Positions 16,462 to 24,000 of a DNA stretch of 63,968 nucleotides are shown here, one piece after another. The position numbers were made by a program, and so were the translations under genes. Within the stretch, counting starts at the first letter, position 1; the number at the start of each line of letters is the position of its first letter. The stretch lies in NCBI GenBank assembly GCA_030690165.1, contig JAUYHF010000066.1, positions 1-63,968 of the forward strand, read 5' to 3'. The notes under the pieces were generated by a model. That model did no database searches. It worked only from the letters and a program-made list of their open reading frames with translations, and was not told the origin of the DNA. The stretch comes from Deltaproteobacteria bacterium (lineage in GTDB: Bacteria; Desulfobacterota; GWC2-55-46; UBA9637).

Positions 16462-17336
16462 CAACGCAGATATTATCAGATAAACTTATTGCTATAAGCG
16501 ATCTTGTGAGGCTTCCAAGACAATACGGAACTGTACTGGTTCTATGCCCAACCCTCTGGTCTCTATTTATAGCAACAGATGGCAGGCCGCCATTAAAGAT
16601 TCTTGGAATATTCATCCTCGGCACATTTCTGATGAGAAGCGCGGGCTGCGCAATCAATGATATTGCTGACAGGAACTTTGACAGGTTTGTGGAGAGGACA
16701 AAGACAAGGCCGCTGGCTGACGGAAGGCTTAATCTTACAGAGGCAGTAATAACATTCATCGGACTTTCATCTCTGGCCTTTGTCCTTGTATTATTTCTGA
16801 ACCCGCTGACAATAGCGCTTTCCGTCATAGGCATATCGCTGGCCGCCATTTACCCGTTTGTCAAAAGGGTAAGTCATCTGCCACAGGTCTTTCTCGGCAT
16901 AGCCTTCGGATGGGGCGCAATAATGGCATGGGCTGCCGTAAATAATACGATCGGCCTGCCTGCAATTTTAATATTCACAGCAAACATCTTTTGGTCAACT
17001 GCCTATGACACCATCTACGCCCTCATGGACAAGGAAGACGATATAAAGATAGGCGTGAAATCCACTGCAATCCTTTTTGGCAGTTATGTTTACAAGGCAT
17101 TATACCTGCTTTACGCAGCAGTTATCGTCATCCTTGCGCTTGCCGGGCTTGTCGCAAAAATGGGCGGCGCATATTTTGCCGTCCTTTTTTTGTCAGGCAT
17201 TATTCTTGAATATATGGTATTTATTTTAAAAAAATCTCCAACGAGAGATACGGCCTTTAGAATTTTTGTGGCCAATGCCGGGATAGGGTTGTTGATTTTG
17301 GCAGGCATATTTGCGGATTATGTCTTGTCAAAATAA
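16458..17336 (+). CDS. ubiA: 4-hydroxybenzoate polyprenyltransferase
   Basis: 292 residues, with about eight or nine membrane helices. UbiA attaches the polyprenyl tail to 4-hydroxybenzoate in the inner membrane. Both Mg2+/diphosphate motifs are present: NDIADRNFD near residue 70 and YALMDKEDDIKIGVKSTA near residue 190. It is co-translated with ubiC. The next pathway gene (ubiD, 28068) lies 10.7 kb downstream, beyond a restriction-modification island, although their close pairing elsewhere would predict adjacency. Confidence 0.94.
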   Translation: MTTQILSDKLIAISDLVRLPRQYGTVLVLCPTLWSLFIATDGRPPLKILGIFILGTFLMRSAGCAINDIADRNFDRFVERTKTRPLADGRLNLTEAVITFIGLSSLAFVLVLFLNPLTIALSVIGISLAAIYPFVKRVSHLPQVFLGIAFGWGAIMAWAAVNNTIGLPAILIFTANIFWSTAYDTIYALMDKEDDIKIGVKSTAILFGSYVYKALYLLYAAVIVILALAGLVAKMGGAYFAVLFLSGIILEYMVFILKKSPTRDTAFRIFVANAGIGLLILAGIFADYVLSK

Positions 17337-17372
17337 AAAAATAGATGCTCAAAGGCATAAAAAGATTTAGGC

Positions 17373-17462
17373 GCGGGGGATACCTTGTTTTATCAGCAGG
17401 AATATGCCTTTTAATTTTAAATTTGTGTATAGATGGAATAGAGGATAATGGTCGTTGTCCCT
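17373..17462 (+). repeat. hsdR-like repeat, copy 1
   Basis: GCGGGGGATACCTTG...TTTATCAGCAGGAATAT, then AAATTTGTG and GAGGATAATGGTCG. The same order of motifs recurs at 19081-19165 (copy 3), and the first part at 18369-18424 (copy 2). In copy 3 it encodes GDTLLYQQEYTL. It sits directly behind ubiA, at the left border of the accessory island. Confidence 0.7.
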
Positions 17463-17480
17463 GATTTCTAATTTTTTACG

Positions 17481-18453
17481 ATGAAGCAGTTAGAAAATAA
17501 AAAAGCGGTGGCGTCAATATACAGCCGTATCAGGGAGATTCTTGAGACTGCAAGAAGCAGTGCATATCGTGCCGTCAATTTTGCGATGGTTCAGGCATAT
17601 TGGCATATAGGCAGAGAAATCGTAGAGGAAGAGCAGCGCGGCAAGCAAAGAGCCGAATATGGCGCAGCCCTCATTGAAGGACTTTCTAAAAGACTTACTG
17701 CTGAATACGGTCAAGGATTTAATAAAACAAATCTTTGGTATATGAAGCAATTTTACCTTGCTTTCCAGAATCTCCACGCACTGCGTGGAGAATTGTCATG
17801 GACACACTACCGACTGTTATTAAAAGTAGAGAAGGACGAAACTCGGCAGTTTTATCTAAGCGAATGTGTGCAGAGCAACTGGAGCACCCGCCAGCTTGAG
17901 CGCCAGATAAATTCTTTCTATTATGAGCGTCTCCTTTCAAGCAGGGACAAGAAGACAGTTAAAAAAGAAATCCAGAAACTTGAACCATCCTTAAAGCCTG
18001 AAGATATTATTAAAGACCCCTATGTCCTCGAATTTCTAAATGTAAAAGATAATATCCGTTTTCTGGAGAAAGACCTTGAGAGTGCATTAATCGGGAAATT
18101 GAAGGAATTTCTGATTGAACTCGGCAAAGGGTTTTCATTTGTCGGCAGACAGCAACTAATTTCTGCAGAAGGAGACAATTTCTACATAGACCTTGTGTTC
18201 TACAATTATCTTCTGAAATGCTTTGTGCCTATTGATTTAAAGATAGGACGGCTGACACATCACGACATAGGGCAGATGGATTTCTATATTGAACGAGAAC
18301 AAGCGGCTTTTTGCTTCAAAGTACAAGTTATACCTGCCAACCGAAAAAGAATTGAAAGATGAATTGGAGCGGGGGGATACTTTGCCTGCCTGTCAGGCAG
18401 ACAGGCTTTATCAGAAGGAGTATGGGTTAATTCAACCAGAAGATTATTTATGA
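17481..18453 (+). pseudogene. DUF1016 (YhcG-type) nuclease, frameshifted near the C-terminus
   Basis: The frame from ATG 17481 encodes a typical DUF1016 protein. The N-terminal part (SAYRAVNFAMVQAYWHIGREIVEEEQ...LSWTHYRLLLKVEKDETRQFYL) is followed by the PDDEXK-like part (GKGFSFVGRQQLISAEGDNFYIDLVFYNYLLKCFVPIDLKIG, near residue 230). After GQMDFYI (about residue 270) homology stops and the frame ends at 18362. The usual C-terminus LFASKYKLYLPTEKELKDELE continues in another frame from 18307 and stops at 18453, fused to repeat copy 2. A deletion of roughly 30 codons with a frameshift is the simplest reading. Note DLK instead of ELK in the nuclease motif. Confidence 0.8.
18369..18424 (+). repeat. 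hsdR-like repeat, copy 2, carrying a 21-bp palindrome
   Basis: GCGGGGGGATACTTTG and CTTTATCAGAAGGAGTAT match the continuous sequence of copy 3 (19081-19112). Here they are split by 21 extra bases at 18385-18405. The insert is a palindrome (CCTGCCTGTC / AGGCAGACAGG type) and adds seven codons without shifting the frame. Confidence 0.75.
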
Positions 18454-18484
18454 GTAGAGATGTGGTAAAAAGGGGGATAATAAT

Positions 18485-18985
18485 ATGGAACTTATACCGC
18501 TTGATCCGATTGCTCAAAGAATATTACTGATAAGAGGTCATAGGGTTATGCTTGATAGTGACCTTGCCGAGATCTATGAAGTGCCCGCAAAAAGATTAAA
18601 TGAACAAGTCAGACGAAATATAAAGAGATTCCCTCCGGATTTTATGTTTCAACTGACTCCCGAAGAATTTACTTCTTTAAGGTCGCAAAATGCGACCTTA
18701 AAGATAGGGAGAGGACAACACAGAAAATATTTGCCTTATGCTTTTACAGAGCAAGGCGTGGCTATGCTTTCGGGAGTTCTAAACAGCGAACGCGCAATAG
18801 ATGTCAATGTAGCCATCATGAGGGCATTCGTTAAATTACGTGAATTTGCGATGACACATAAAGAGTTATCTCGCAAATTGAATACAATGGAAAATAAATA
18901 CGATTCACAGTTCAAAATTGTCTTTGACGCTATTCGCCAATTGATGACACCATCAGAGCCGAAAAGGAGAAAGATAGGCTTTTAG
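18485..18985 (+). CDS. ORF6N-domain protein
   Basis: 166 residues, with GGGGGATAAT upstream of ATG 18485. It carries the ORF6N DNA-binding domain: ILLIRGHRVMLDSDLAEIYEVPAKRLNEQVRRNIKRFPPDFMFQLT, then LRSQNATLKIGRGQHRKYLPYAFTEQGVAMLSGVLNSERAIDVNVAIMRAFVKLRE. The C-terminal part is a helical dimerisation-like segment. Such proteins occur in phages (anti-repressors) and as stand-alone regulators in accessory islands near restriction or toxin genes. No phage structural gene is nearby, so an island-linked regulator is likelier here. Function is not known. Confidence 0.85.
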   Translation: MELIPLDPIAQRILLIRGHRVMLDSDLAEIYEVPAKRLNEQVRRNIKRFPPDFMFQLTPEEFTSLRSQNATLKIGRGQHRKYLPYAFTEQGVAMLSGVLNSERAIDVNVAIMRAFVKLREFAMTHKELSRKLNTMENKYDSQFKIVFDAIRQLMTPSEPKRRKIGF

Positions 18986-19008
18986 AATGAAACAGAAAGC
19001 TGGTAACT

Positions 19009-19134
19009 ATGCCAAAGATAAACGAAGCCGCAGATATTGACTTTAAGGTGATTGAAAGACTCCAGCAACTCGGCTGGAAGCGGGGGGATACATTGCTTTA
19101 TCAGCAGGAGTATACATTGAGTCTAAATTTGTGA
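19009..19134 (+). pseudogene. N-terminal fragment resembling HsdR, contains repeat copy 3
   Basis: The 41-residue frame MPKINEAADIDFKVIERLQQLGWK then RGDTLLYQQEYTLSLNL resembles the very N-terminus of type I restriction R subunits and stops abruptly. It is unrelated to the start of the intact hsdR at 23997, so it comes from a different system. Its second half is repeat copy 3 (19081-19165). Confidence 0.5.
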
Positions 19135-19253
19135 TGAGGATAACAGGATAATGGTCGCTGTGCCTAAATTTTCCCATTAATTCAAAATTCAAGGCCTGAC
19201 ACCATCCACCCTTGCGACCAGAAAAGGATGACATAAATAGTTAGGAGCCACTA

Positions 19254-21560
19254 ATGGACCAGGCAACACATAATAAAATAGTCTCTTTTATCTGGGGGAT
19301 CGCTGACGACGTGCTCCGCGACCTTTTCAAGCGTGGTAAATACCCCGATGTGATCCTGCCGATGTGCGTCATCCGGCGCATGGACGCAGTTCTTGAGCCG
19401 ACCAAGCAGAAGGTGCTCGACACCAAAAAGATGCTCGACGCGGCAAGGATAACCGAGCAGCGCGCCGCGCTTTGCAATGCCGCGGGGCAGGCTTTTTATA
19501 ACACCTCAAAGTTTACCCTGCGCGATCTTAAATCCCGCGGCAGTCAGCAGCAGCTACTTGCTGATTTTGAGGACTACCTCAACGGATTTTCACCGAACGT
19601 TCAGGACATCCTCGAAAATTTCAAGTTCAGAAACCAACTACAAACGCTTTCTAAGGCCGACGCGATCGGCACACTGATCAACAAGTTCCTTGATCCCGAC
19701 ATAGACCTCTCTCCTGCCGGTATCGACAATCATTCAATGGGTACGGTCTTCGAGGAACTGGTCCGCAAGTTTAACGAGGAGAACAATGAAGAAGCGGGCG
19801 AGCATTGGACCCCGAGGGATGCCGTGCGATTGATGTCTAATCTCGTGTTCCTGCCCATCGAAGCAGAAATCAAGTCTGGCACGTATCTGCTTTACGATGG
19901 AGTCTGTGGGACAGGTGGGATGCTAACAGTGGGAGAGGAGACAATAACGGCAATTGCCGCGAAGCGCAAACAACAGGTCAAGTGCCTGCTATACGGACAG
20001 GAGATCAACCCGGAGACTTACGCCGTCTGCAAGGCTGATATGCTGTTAAAGGGGGAGGGTGAAAGCGCTGACCACATTGTCGGCGGTGCGGAATGGTCTA
20101 CCCTCGCCCACGACGCCTTTCCGGCCCAGGAGTTTGACTTCATGCTCTCTAATCCGCCCTACGGGAAAAGCTGGAAGAAGGATCTTGAAACGATGGGCGG
20201 CAAAGACGGGATGCGCGACCCTCGCTTCAAAGTAATGCACAATGGGGAGGAGCTTTCGCTTGTCACCCGTTCAAGTGACGGGCAGATGCTCTTCCTCGCC
20301 AACATGGCCTCGAAGATGAATGCCAAATCTGCTCTCGGCAGCCGAATCGCCGAAGTTCACAACGGCTCGTCACTTTTTACAGGAGACGCCGGTCAGGGCG
20401 AGAGCAACATCCGACGCTGGCTGATTGAGAACGATTGGCTCGAAGCGATCGTTGCCCTGCCGCTCAACCTTTTTTACAACACCGGCATCGCCACTTACAT
20501 ATGGGTGCTGTCCAACAAGAAGCCCGCGCACCGCAATGGAAAAGTGCAGTTAATCGACGCCACTCAGTGGTTTAAGCCGTTACGCAAAAACCTCGGCAAG
20601 AAGAACTGCGAGCTTGCGCCCGAGGATATAGACCGCATCAGCCGCACCTTTCTCGACTTCAAGGAGACGTCCGAATCGAAGATATTCCTCAACGCCGCCT
20701 TTGGCTATTGGAAGGTCACGGTCGAGCGCCCGCTGCGCCTGCACAGCCAACTCACCCTGAAGGCCATCGAGACCTTGCGTTTCACCTCCGGCGACGAAGA
20801 CCTGCGCGCCCCGCTCTTTGATGAGTTCGGCGAAGATATTTTTACCAGGTTTCCCAAGGTGTCCGCTGCGCTGGAGAAACGGCTTGCGGAATGGGGCAAT
20901 GACGAGGAAGAAGGTGAAGAGGACGAGGGTGGCAGCGCGAAGAAGGGACTGCCCGAGAAGAAGAAAAAGAAACTGCTCGACCCGAAGACCTGGGAACGTG
21001 ACGGACGTCTGGTCGATGTAGCCACGAAACTGCGCGCCGCGCTGGGCGAATCAGTACATGAAGATCACAACCTTTTTCGCGATCGTGTGGACGCCGCGCT
21101 CAAGAAGGCGGGTATTAAACTTGCCGCCGCTGACCTGAAGCAGATCCTCAAGGCCGTGAGCTGGCGTGTGGAGACCGCACCGTGCGTCATCGCCAAGATA
21201 CACAAACCCGGAAAAACCAAACCTGATCCAGTCCGCGGCCTTTACGAGGCAACGATTGACGGCAAGCCCGCCATCGTCGAATATGAGACCGACTCCGACC
21301 TACGCGACACAGAGCAAATACCGCTACTGGAAGAGGGTGGAATTACGGCCTTCATCCGCCGTGAGGTGTTGCCCTATACCCCGGATGCGTGGATCAAAGA
21401 GGATGCCACCAAGATCGGGTACGAGGTGAGCTTCACCCGGCATTTTTATAAACCTCAGCCACTGCGAACACTGGAAGAGATCAGCGCCGACATCCTGGCT
21501 ATAGAGAAAGAGGCCGAAGGGCTGCTGGATGGATTGCTAAAGAAAGGGGTGCCTTCATGA
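19254..21560 (+). CDS. hsdM: type I restriction-modification DNA methyltransferase subunit
   Basis: 768 residues, longer than the usual ~500 because of a C-terminal extension from about residue 530. This includes an acidic/lysine-rich linker (EEEGEEDEGG...EKKKKK). HsdM methylates adenine in the site chosen by HsdS. An N-terminal helical domain (IVSFIWGIADDVLRDLFKRGKYPDVILPMCVIRRMD) precedes the N6-adenine methylase core. SAM motif I (DGVCGTGGML) is near residue 218 and catalytic NPPYG near residue 300. Codon and base composition are visibly GC-richer than the flanking ubi genes, a sign of transfer. It overlaps the next gene by four bases. Confidence 0.95.
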   Translation: MDQATHNKIVSFIWGIADDVLRDLFKRGKYPDVILPMCVIRRMDAVLEPTKQKVLDTKKMLDAARITEQRAALCNAAGQAFYNTSKFTLRDLKSRGSQQQLLADFEDYLNGFSPNVQDILENFKFRNQLQTLSKADAIGTLINKFLDPDIDLSPAGIDNHSMGTVFEELVRKFNEENNEEAGEHWTPRDAVRLMSNLVFLPIEAEIKSGTYLLYDGVCGTGGMLTVGEETITAIAAKRKQQVKCLLYGQEINPETYAVCKADMLLKGEGESADHIVGGAEWSTLAHDAFPAQEFDFMLSNPPYGKSWKKDLETMGGKDGMRDPRFKVMHNGEELSLVTRSSDGQMLFLANMASKMNAKSALGSRIAEVHNGSSLFTGDAGQGESNIRRWLIENDWLEAIVALPLNLFYNTGIATYIWVLSNKKPAHRNGKVQLIDATQWFKPLRKNLGKKNCELAPEDIDRISRTFLDFKETSESKIFLNAAFGYWKVTVERPLRLHSQLTLKAIETLRFTSGDEDLRAPLFDEFGEDIFTRFPKVSAALEKRLAEWGNDEEEGEEDEGGSAKKGLPEKKKKKLLDPKTWERDGRLVDVATKLRAALGESVHEDHNLFRDRVDAALKKAGIKLAAADLKQILKAVSWRVETAPCVIAKIHKPGKTKPDPVRGLYEATIDGKPAIVEYETDSDLRDTEQIPLLEEGGITAFIRREVLPYTPDAWIKEDATKIGYEVSFTRHFYKPQPLRTLEEISADILAIEKEAEGLLDGLLKKGVPS

Positions 21561-22678
21561 AGAAAGCGAACAAGCCGCCAGTCCGCAGTCCTAAAAGATC
21601 TTCGAGAGATCTCTCATTGGCAAAGGCACCGGCTCCCATCGACCAAGTAACATTGCTCCACGACCTGCGCGCGCTCGTCCGGACTGCGCGTCATCGGATT
21701 GCAACAGCCGCCAACTCCACCTACACGCTGCTGTGTTGGCAGGTTGGGCGCCGCCTACTGCGAGAGAACCTGCAAGCTGGGCGCGCAGCCTACGGCAAGC
21801 AGATTCTTGCGACCGTGTCGCAAGAATTAACCGTCGAGTTCGGTGCCGGTTTCGATTACACCGCACTGACCCGAATGGCCCGTTTTGCCGAATGGATGAC
21901 CGATGAACAGATTATTGCGACGCTGTCGCAAACATTAAGCTGGAGCCACTTCGTTGAACTGCTGCCGATCAAAGACCCGCTGGCCCGCGACTTTTACGCC
22001 GAAATGTGCCGGATCGAACGGTGGGACGTGCGCACGCTGCGGCAGAAGATCGGCGGCATGCTGTACCAGCGCACCGCGCTGTCGAAGAAGCCGCAGGCCG
22101 TCATCTCGGCGGAGATCGGCAAACTGCGCGACGGGCAGATGAGCCCCGACACCGTGTTCCGCGATCCCTACCTGCTCGACCTGCTGGGGCTCAAAGGGGC
22201 ATACAGCGAACGTGACCTCGAAAGTGCCATCCTGCGCGAGATCGAAGGAGTACTGCTGGAGCTGGGCACCGGCTTTGCCTTCGTGGCCCGGCAAAAGCGC
22301 ATGAGCGTTGGTAAGGACGACTTTCACCTCGACCTGCTCTTCTTCCACCGCCACCTGCGCCGGCTGATTGCCGTCGAATTGAAGCTGGAATCATTCCAGC
22401 CTGCGCATGTCGGCCAAATGGAGCTGTACCTACGCTGGCTGGACAAACACGAACGTGCTCCCGGCGAAGAAGCCCCGATCGGACTCATCCTGTGCGCGTC
22501 CGCCGACATCGAGCAGGTTGAGTTGCTTCAGCTCGATGCCAAATCCATCCGCGTCAGCGAGTACCTCACGGAGTTGCCGCCGCTGCCATTGCTGCGCGAG
22601 CGGTTACACATGGCGATTGAGCACGCACGGGAAAGCGCCGCTCGACGACAGCCCGAAACGGAGGGAGGGCATTCATGA
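21557..22678 (+). CDS. DUF1016 (YhcG-type) PDDEXK nuclease inside the type I operon
   Basis: 373 residues, intact. The N-terminal DUF1016_N region (HRIATAANSTYTLLCWQVGRRLLRENLQ ... LSQTLSWSHFVELLPIKDPLARDFYAEM) is followed by the nuclease domain near residues 235-345. That domain shows GTGFAFVARQKRMSVGKDDFHLDLLFFHRHLRRLIAVELKLE, with D and ExK metal-binding positions visible, then GQMELYLRWLD and PIGLILCAS. It overlaps hsdM (ATGA at 21557) and hsdS (four bases at 22675), so it is translated with the methylase and specificity subunits. It may add a second nuclease activity or assist the type I complex; that is inference. It is the only undamaged DUF1016 copy in the window. Confidence 0.92.
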   Translation: MKKANKPPVRSPKRSSRDLSLAKAPAPIDQVTLLHDLRALVRTARHRIATAANSTYTLLCWQVGRRLLRENLQAGRAAYGKQILATVSQELTVEFGAGFDYTALTRMARFAEWMTDEQIIATLSQTLSWSHFVELLPIKDPLARDFYAEMCRIERWDVRTLRQKIGGMLYQRTALSKKPQAVISAEIGKLRDGQMSPDTVFRDPYLLDLLGLKGAYSERDLESAILREIEGVLLELGTGFAFVARQKRMSVGKDDFHLDLLFFHRHLRRLIAVELKLESFQPAHVGQMELYLRWLDKHERAPGEEAPIGLILCASADIEQVELLQLDAKSIRVSEYLTELPPLPLLRERLHMAIEHARESAARRQPETEGGHS

Positions 22679-24000
22679 TCGCTAATCTTAAACCATATCC
22701 GGAATACAAGGAGACTGTTCTACCTTGGATCGGGCACGTACCAGGGCACTGGGGTCAACTGAGAGCAAAATATTTATTTCGTGAGGTCGACGACCGTTCT
22801 ACAACTGGGAGGGAGGAACTACTATCGGTGTCCCACCTGACTGGCGTAACTCCGCGCAGTCAGAAGACGGTCACGATGTTTCTCGCAAAGTCAAATGTTG
22901 GCCATAAGATCTGCCGCCCCGGTGACGCGTTAATTAACACTATGTGGGCGTGGATGGGTGCGTTAGGTGTCGCACGGCATGATGGAATCGTTAGCCCATC
23001 CTACGGGGTTTATCGCCCCCTGGATGGCTGCGCTATATTGCCAAGTTTTGCTGATCACCTATTGCGAACGCCAACCTACGTTGCTGAATATCATCGGCGC
23101 TCCACAGGTGTAAACAGTTCAAGGCTGCGTCTTTACCCTGAACAATTTCTGAAGATTGAAGTTGTAGTTCCCCCTCTTAATGAGCAGGCGGCGATTGTGC
23201 GGTTTCTGGATTGGATGAACGGGCGACTTGATCGGGCGATCAGGGCGAAGCGGAAGGAGCTCGCGTTGATTAGCGAAATGCTCTCTGTCGTTACTGAAAA
23301 CGCACTACGACTAGAAGGTACGAGAAGACTACGCCTATCCGTCGTAGCAGAAGAAATGTCACGTCCAATTGACAGGCGAGCCAATCAAAATTATACACGT
23401 ATCGGTCTCTATAATCGCGGGCGTGGTATTTTCCACAAAACGACTACTGACGGAGCAGAACTTGGTGACTCAGACTTCTTCTGGATAGAAGACGGCGATT
23501 TAGTTATCAGTGGGCAATTCGCTTGGGAGGGTGCCGTGGCTCTGGCAAGGGGCAAGGATTCAGGCACCATCGCCTCACATCGTTATCCAGTCTTACGCGG
23601 CCGAAAGGAATATGTGTCCTCTTCAGTGCTTTTTGCACTGTTTCGGACATCTTTTGGATCTATGCTGCTGAACCACAACTCGCGTGGTGCTGCAGGACGG
23701 AACAGGCCATTGAATGCTGCAAGTCTTCTCAAGGAGACAATCCCCATACCACCGAAAGCCGCACAAGCACGAATCACAGAGTTGATAGATCAAGAGTATG
23801 CAGTTAATCAGTCCCTATCACAGTTTGTTAAATGTATTAATGAATACCGCACCCGTCTTGTCGCTGATGTGGTGACCGGCAAGCTCGATTTACGCGAGGT
23901 GGCGGCGAAGTTGCCTGAAGAAGCGCCAGCCGAGATTATTGAAAATGAAACGGCTCTGGGCGATGAGACCGAAAACATTAAAGAGGAGGAGACTGTATGA
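22675..24000 (+). CDS. hsdS: type I restriction-modification specificity subunit
   Basis: 441 residues. HsdS holds two target-recognition domains joined by long helices. The first unit opens KETVLPWIGHVPGHWGQLRAKYLF. Its end has IVVPPLNEQAAIVRFLD, here written VVVPPLNEQAAIVRFLDWMNGRLDRAIRAKRKELALI, the first spacer helix. The second unit ends with IPIPPKAAQARITELIDQEY...LVADVVTGKLDLREVA. The tail is acidic. It overlaps hsdR by four bases (23997). The DNA target cannot be read from sequence. Confidence 0.93.
   Translation: MIANLKPYPEYKETVLPWIGHVPGHWGQLRAKYLFREVDDRSTTGREELLSVSHLTGVTPRSQKTVTMFLAKSNVGHKICRPGDALINTMWAWMGALGVARHDGIVSPSYGVYRPLDGCAILPSFADHLLRTPTYVAEYHRRSTGVNSSRLRLYPEQFLKIEVVVPPLNEQAAIVRFLDWMNGRLDRAIRAKRKELALISEMLSVVTENALRLEGTRRLRLSVVAEEMSRPIDRRANQNYTRIGLYNRGRGIFHKTTTDGAELGDSDFFWIEDGDLVISGQFAWEGAVALARGKDSGTIASHRYPVLRGRKEYVSSSVLFALFRTSFGSMLLNHNSRGAAGRNRPLNAASLLKETIPIPPKAAQARITELIDQEYAVNQSLSQFVKCINEYRTRLVADVVTGKLDLREVAAKLPEEAPAEIIENETALGDETENIKEEETV

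Noticed and set aside
18485-18985. ORF6N gene as a sign of a prophage
   Set aside because: No integrase, terminase, capsid or lysis gene lies nearby; the surroundings are restriction-type genes.
20705-21025. Minus-strand frame opposite the acidic/lysine linker of hsdM
   Set aside because: Ser/Phe-rich shadow of the GAA/AAG-rich coding strand; no domain, no ribosome-binding site.
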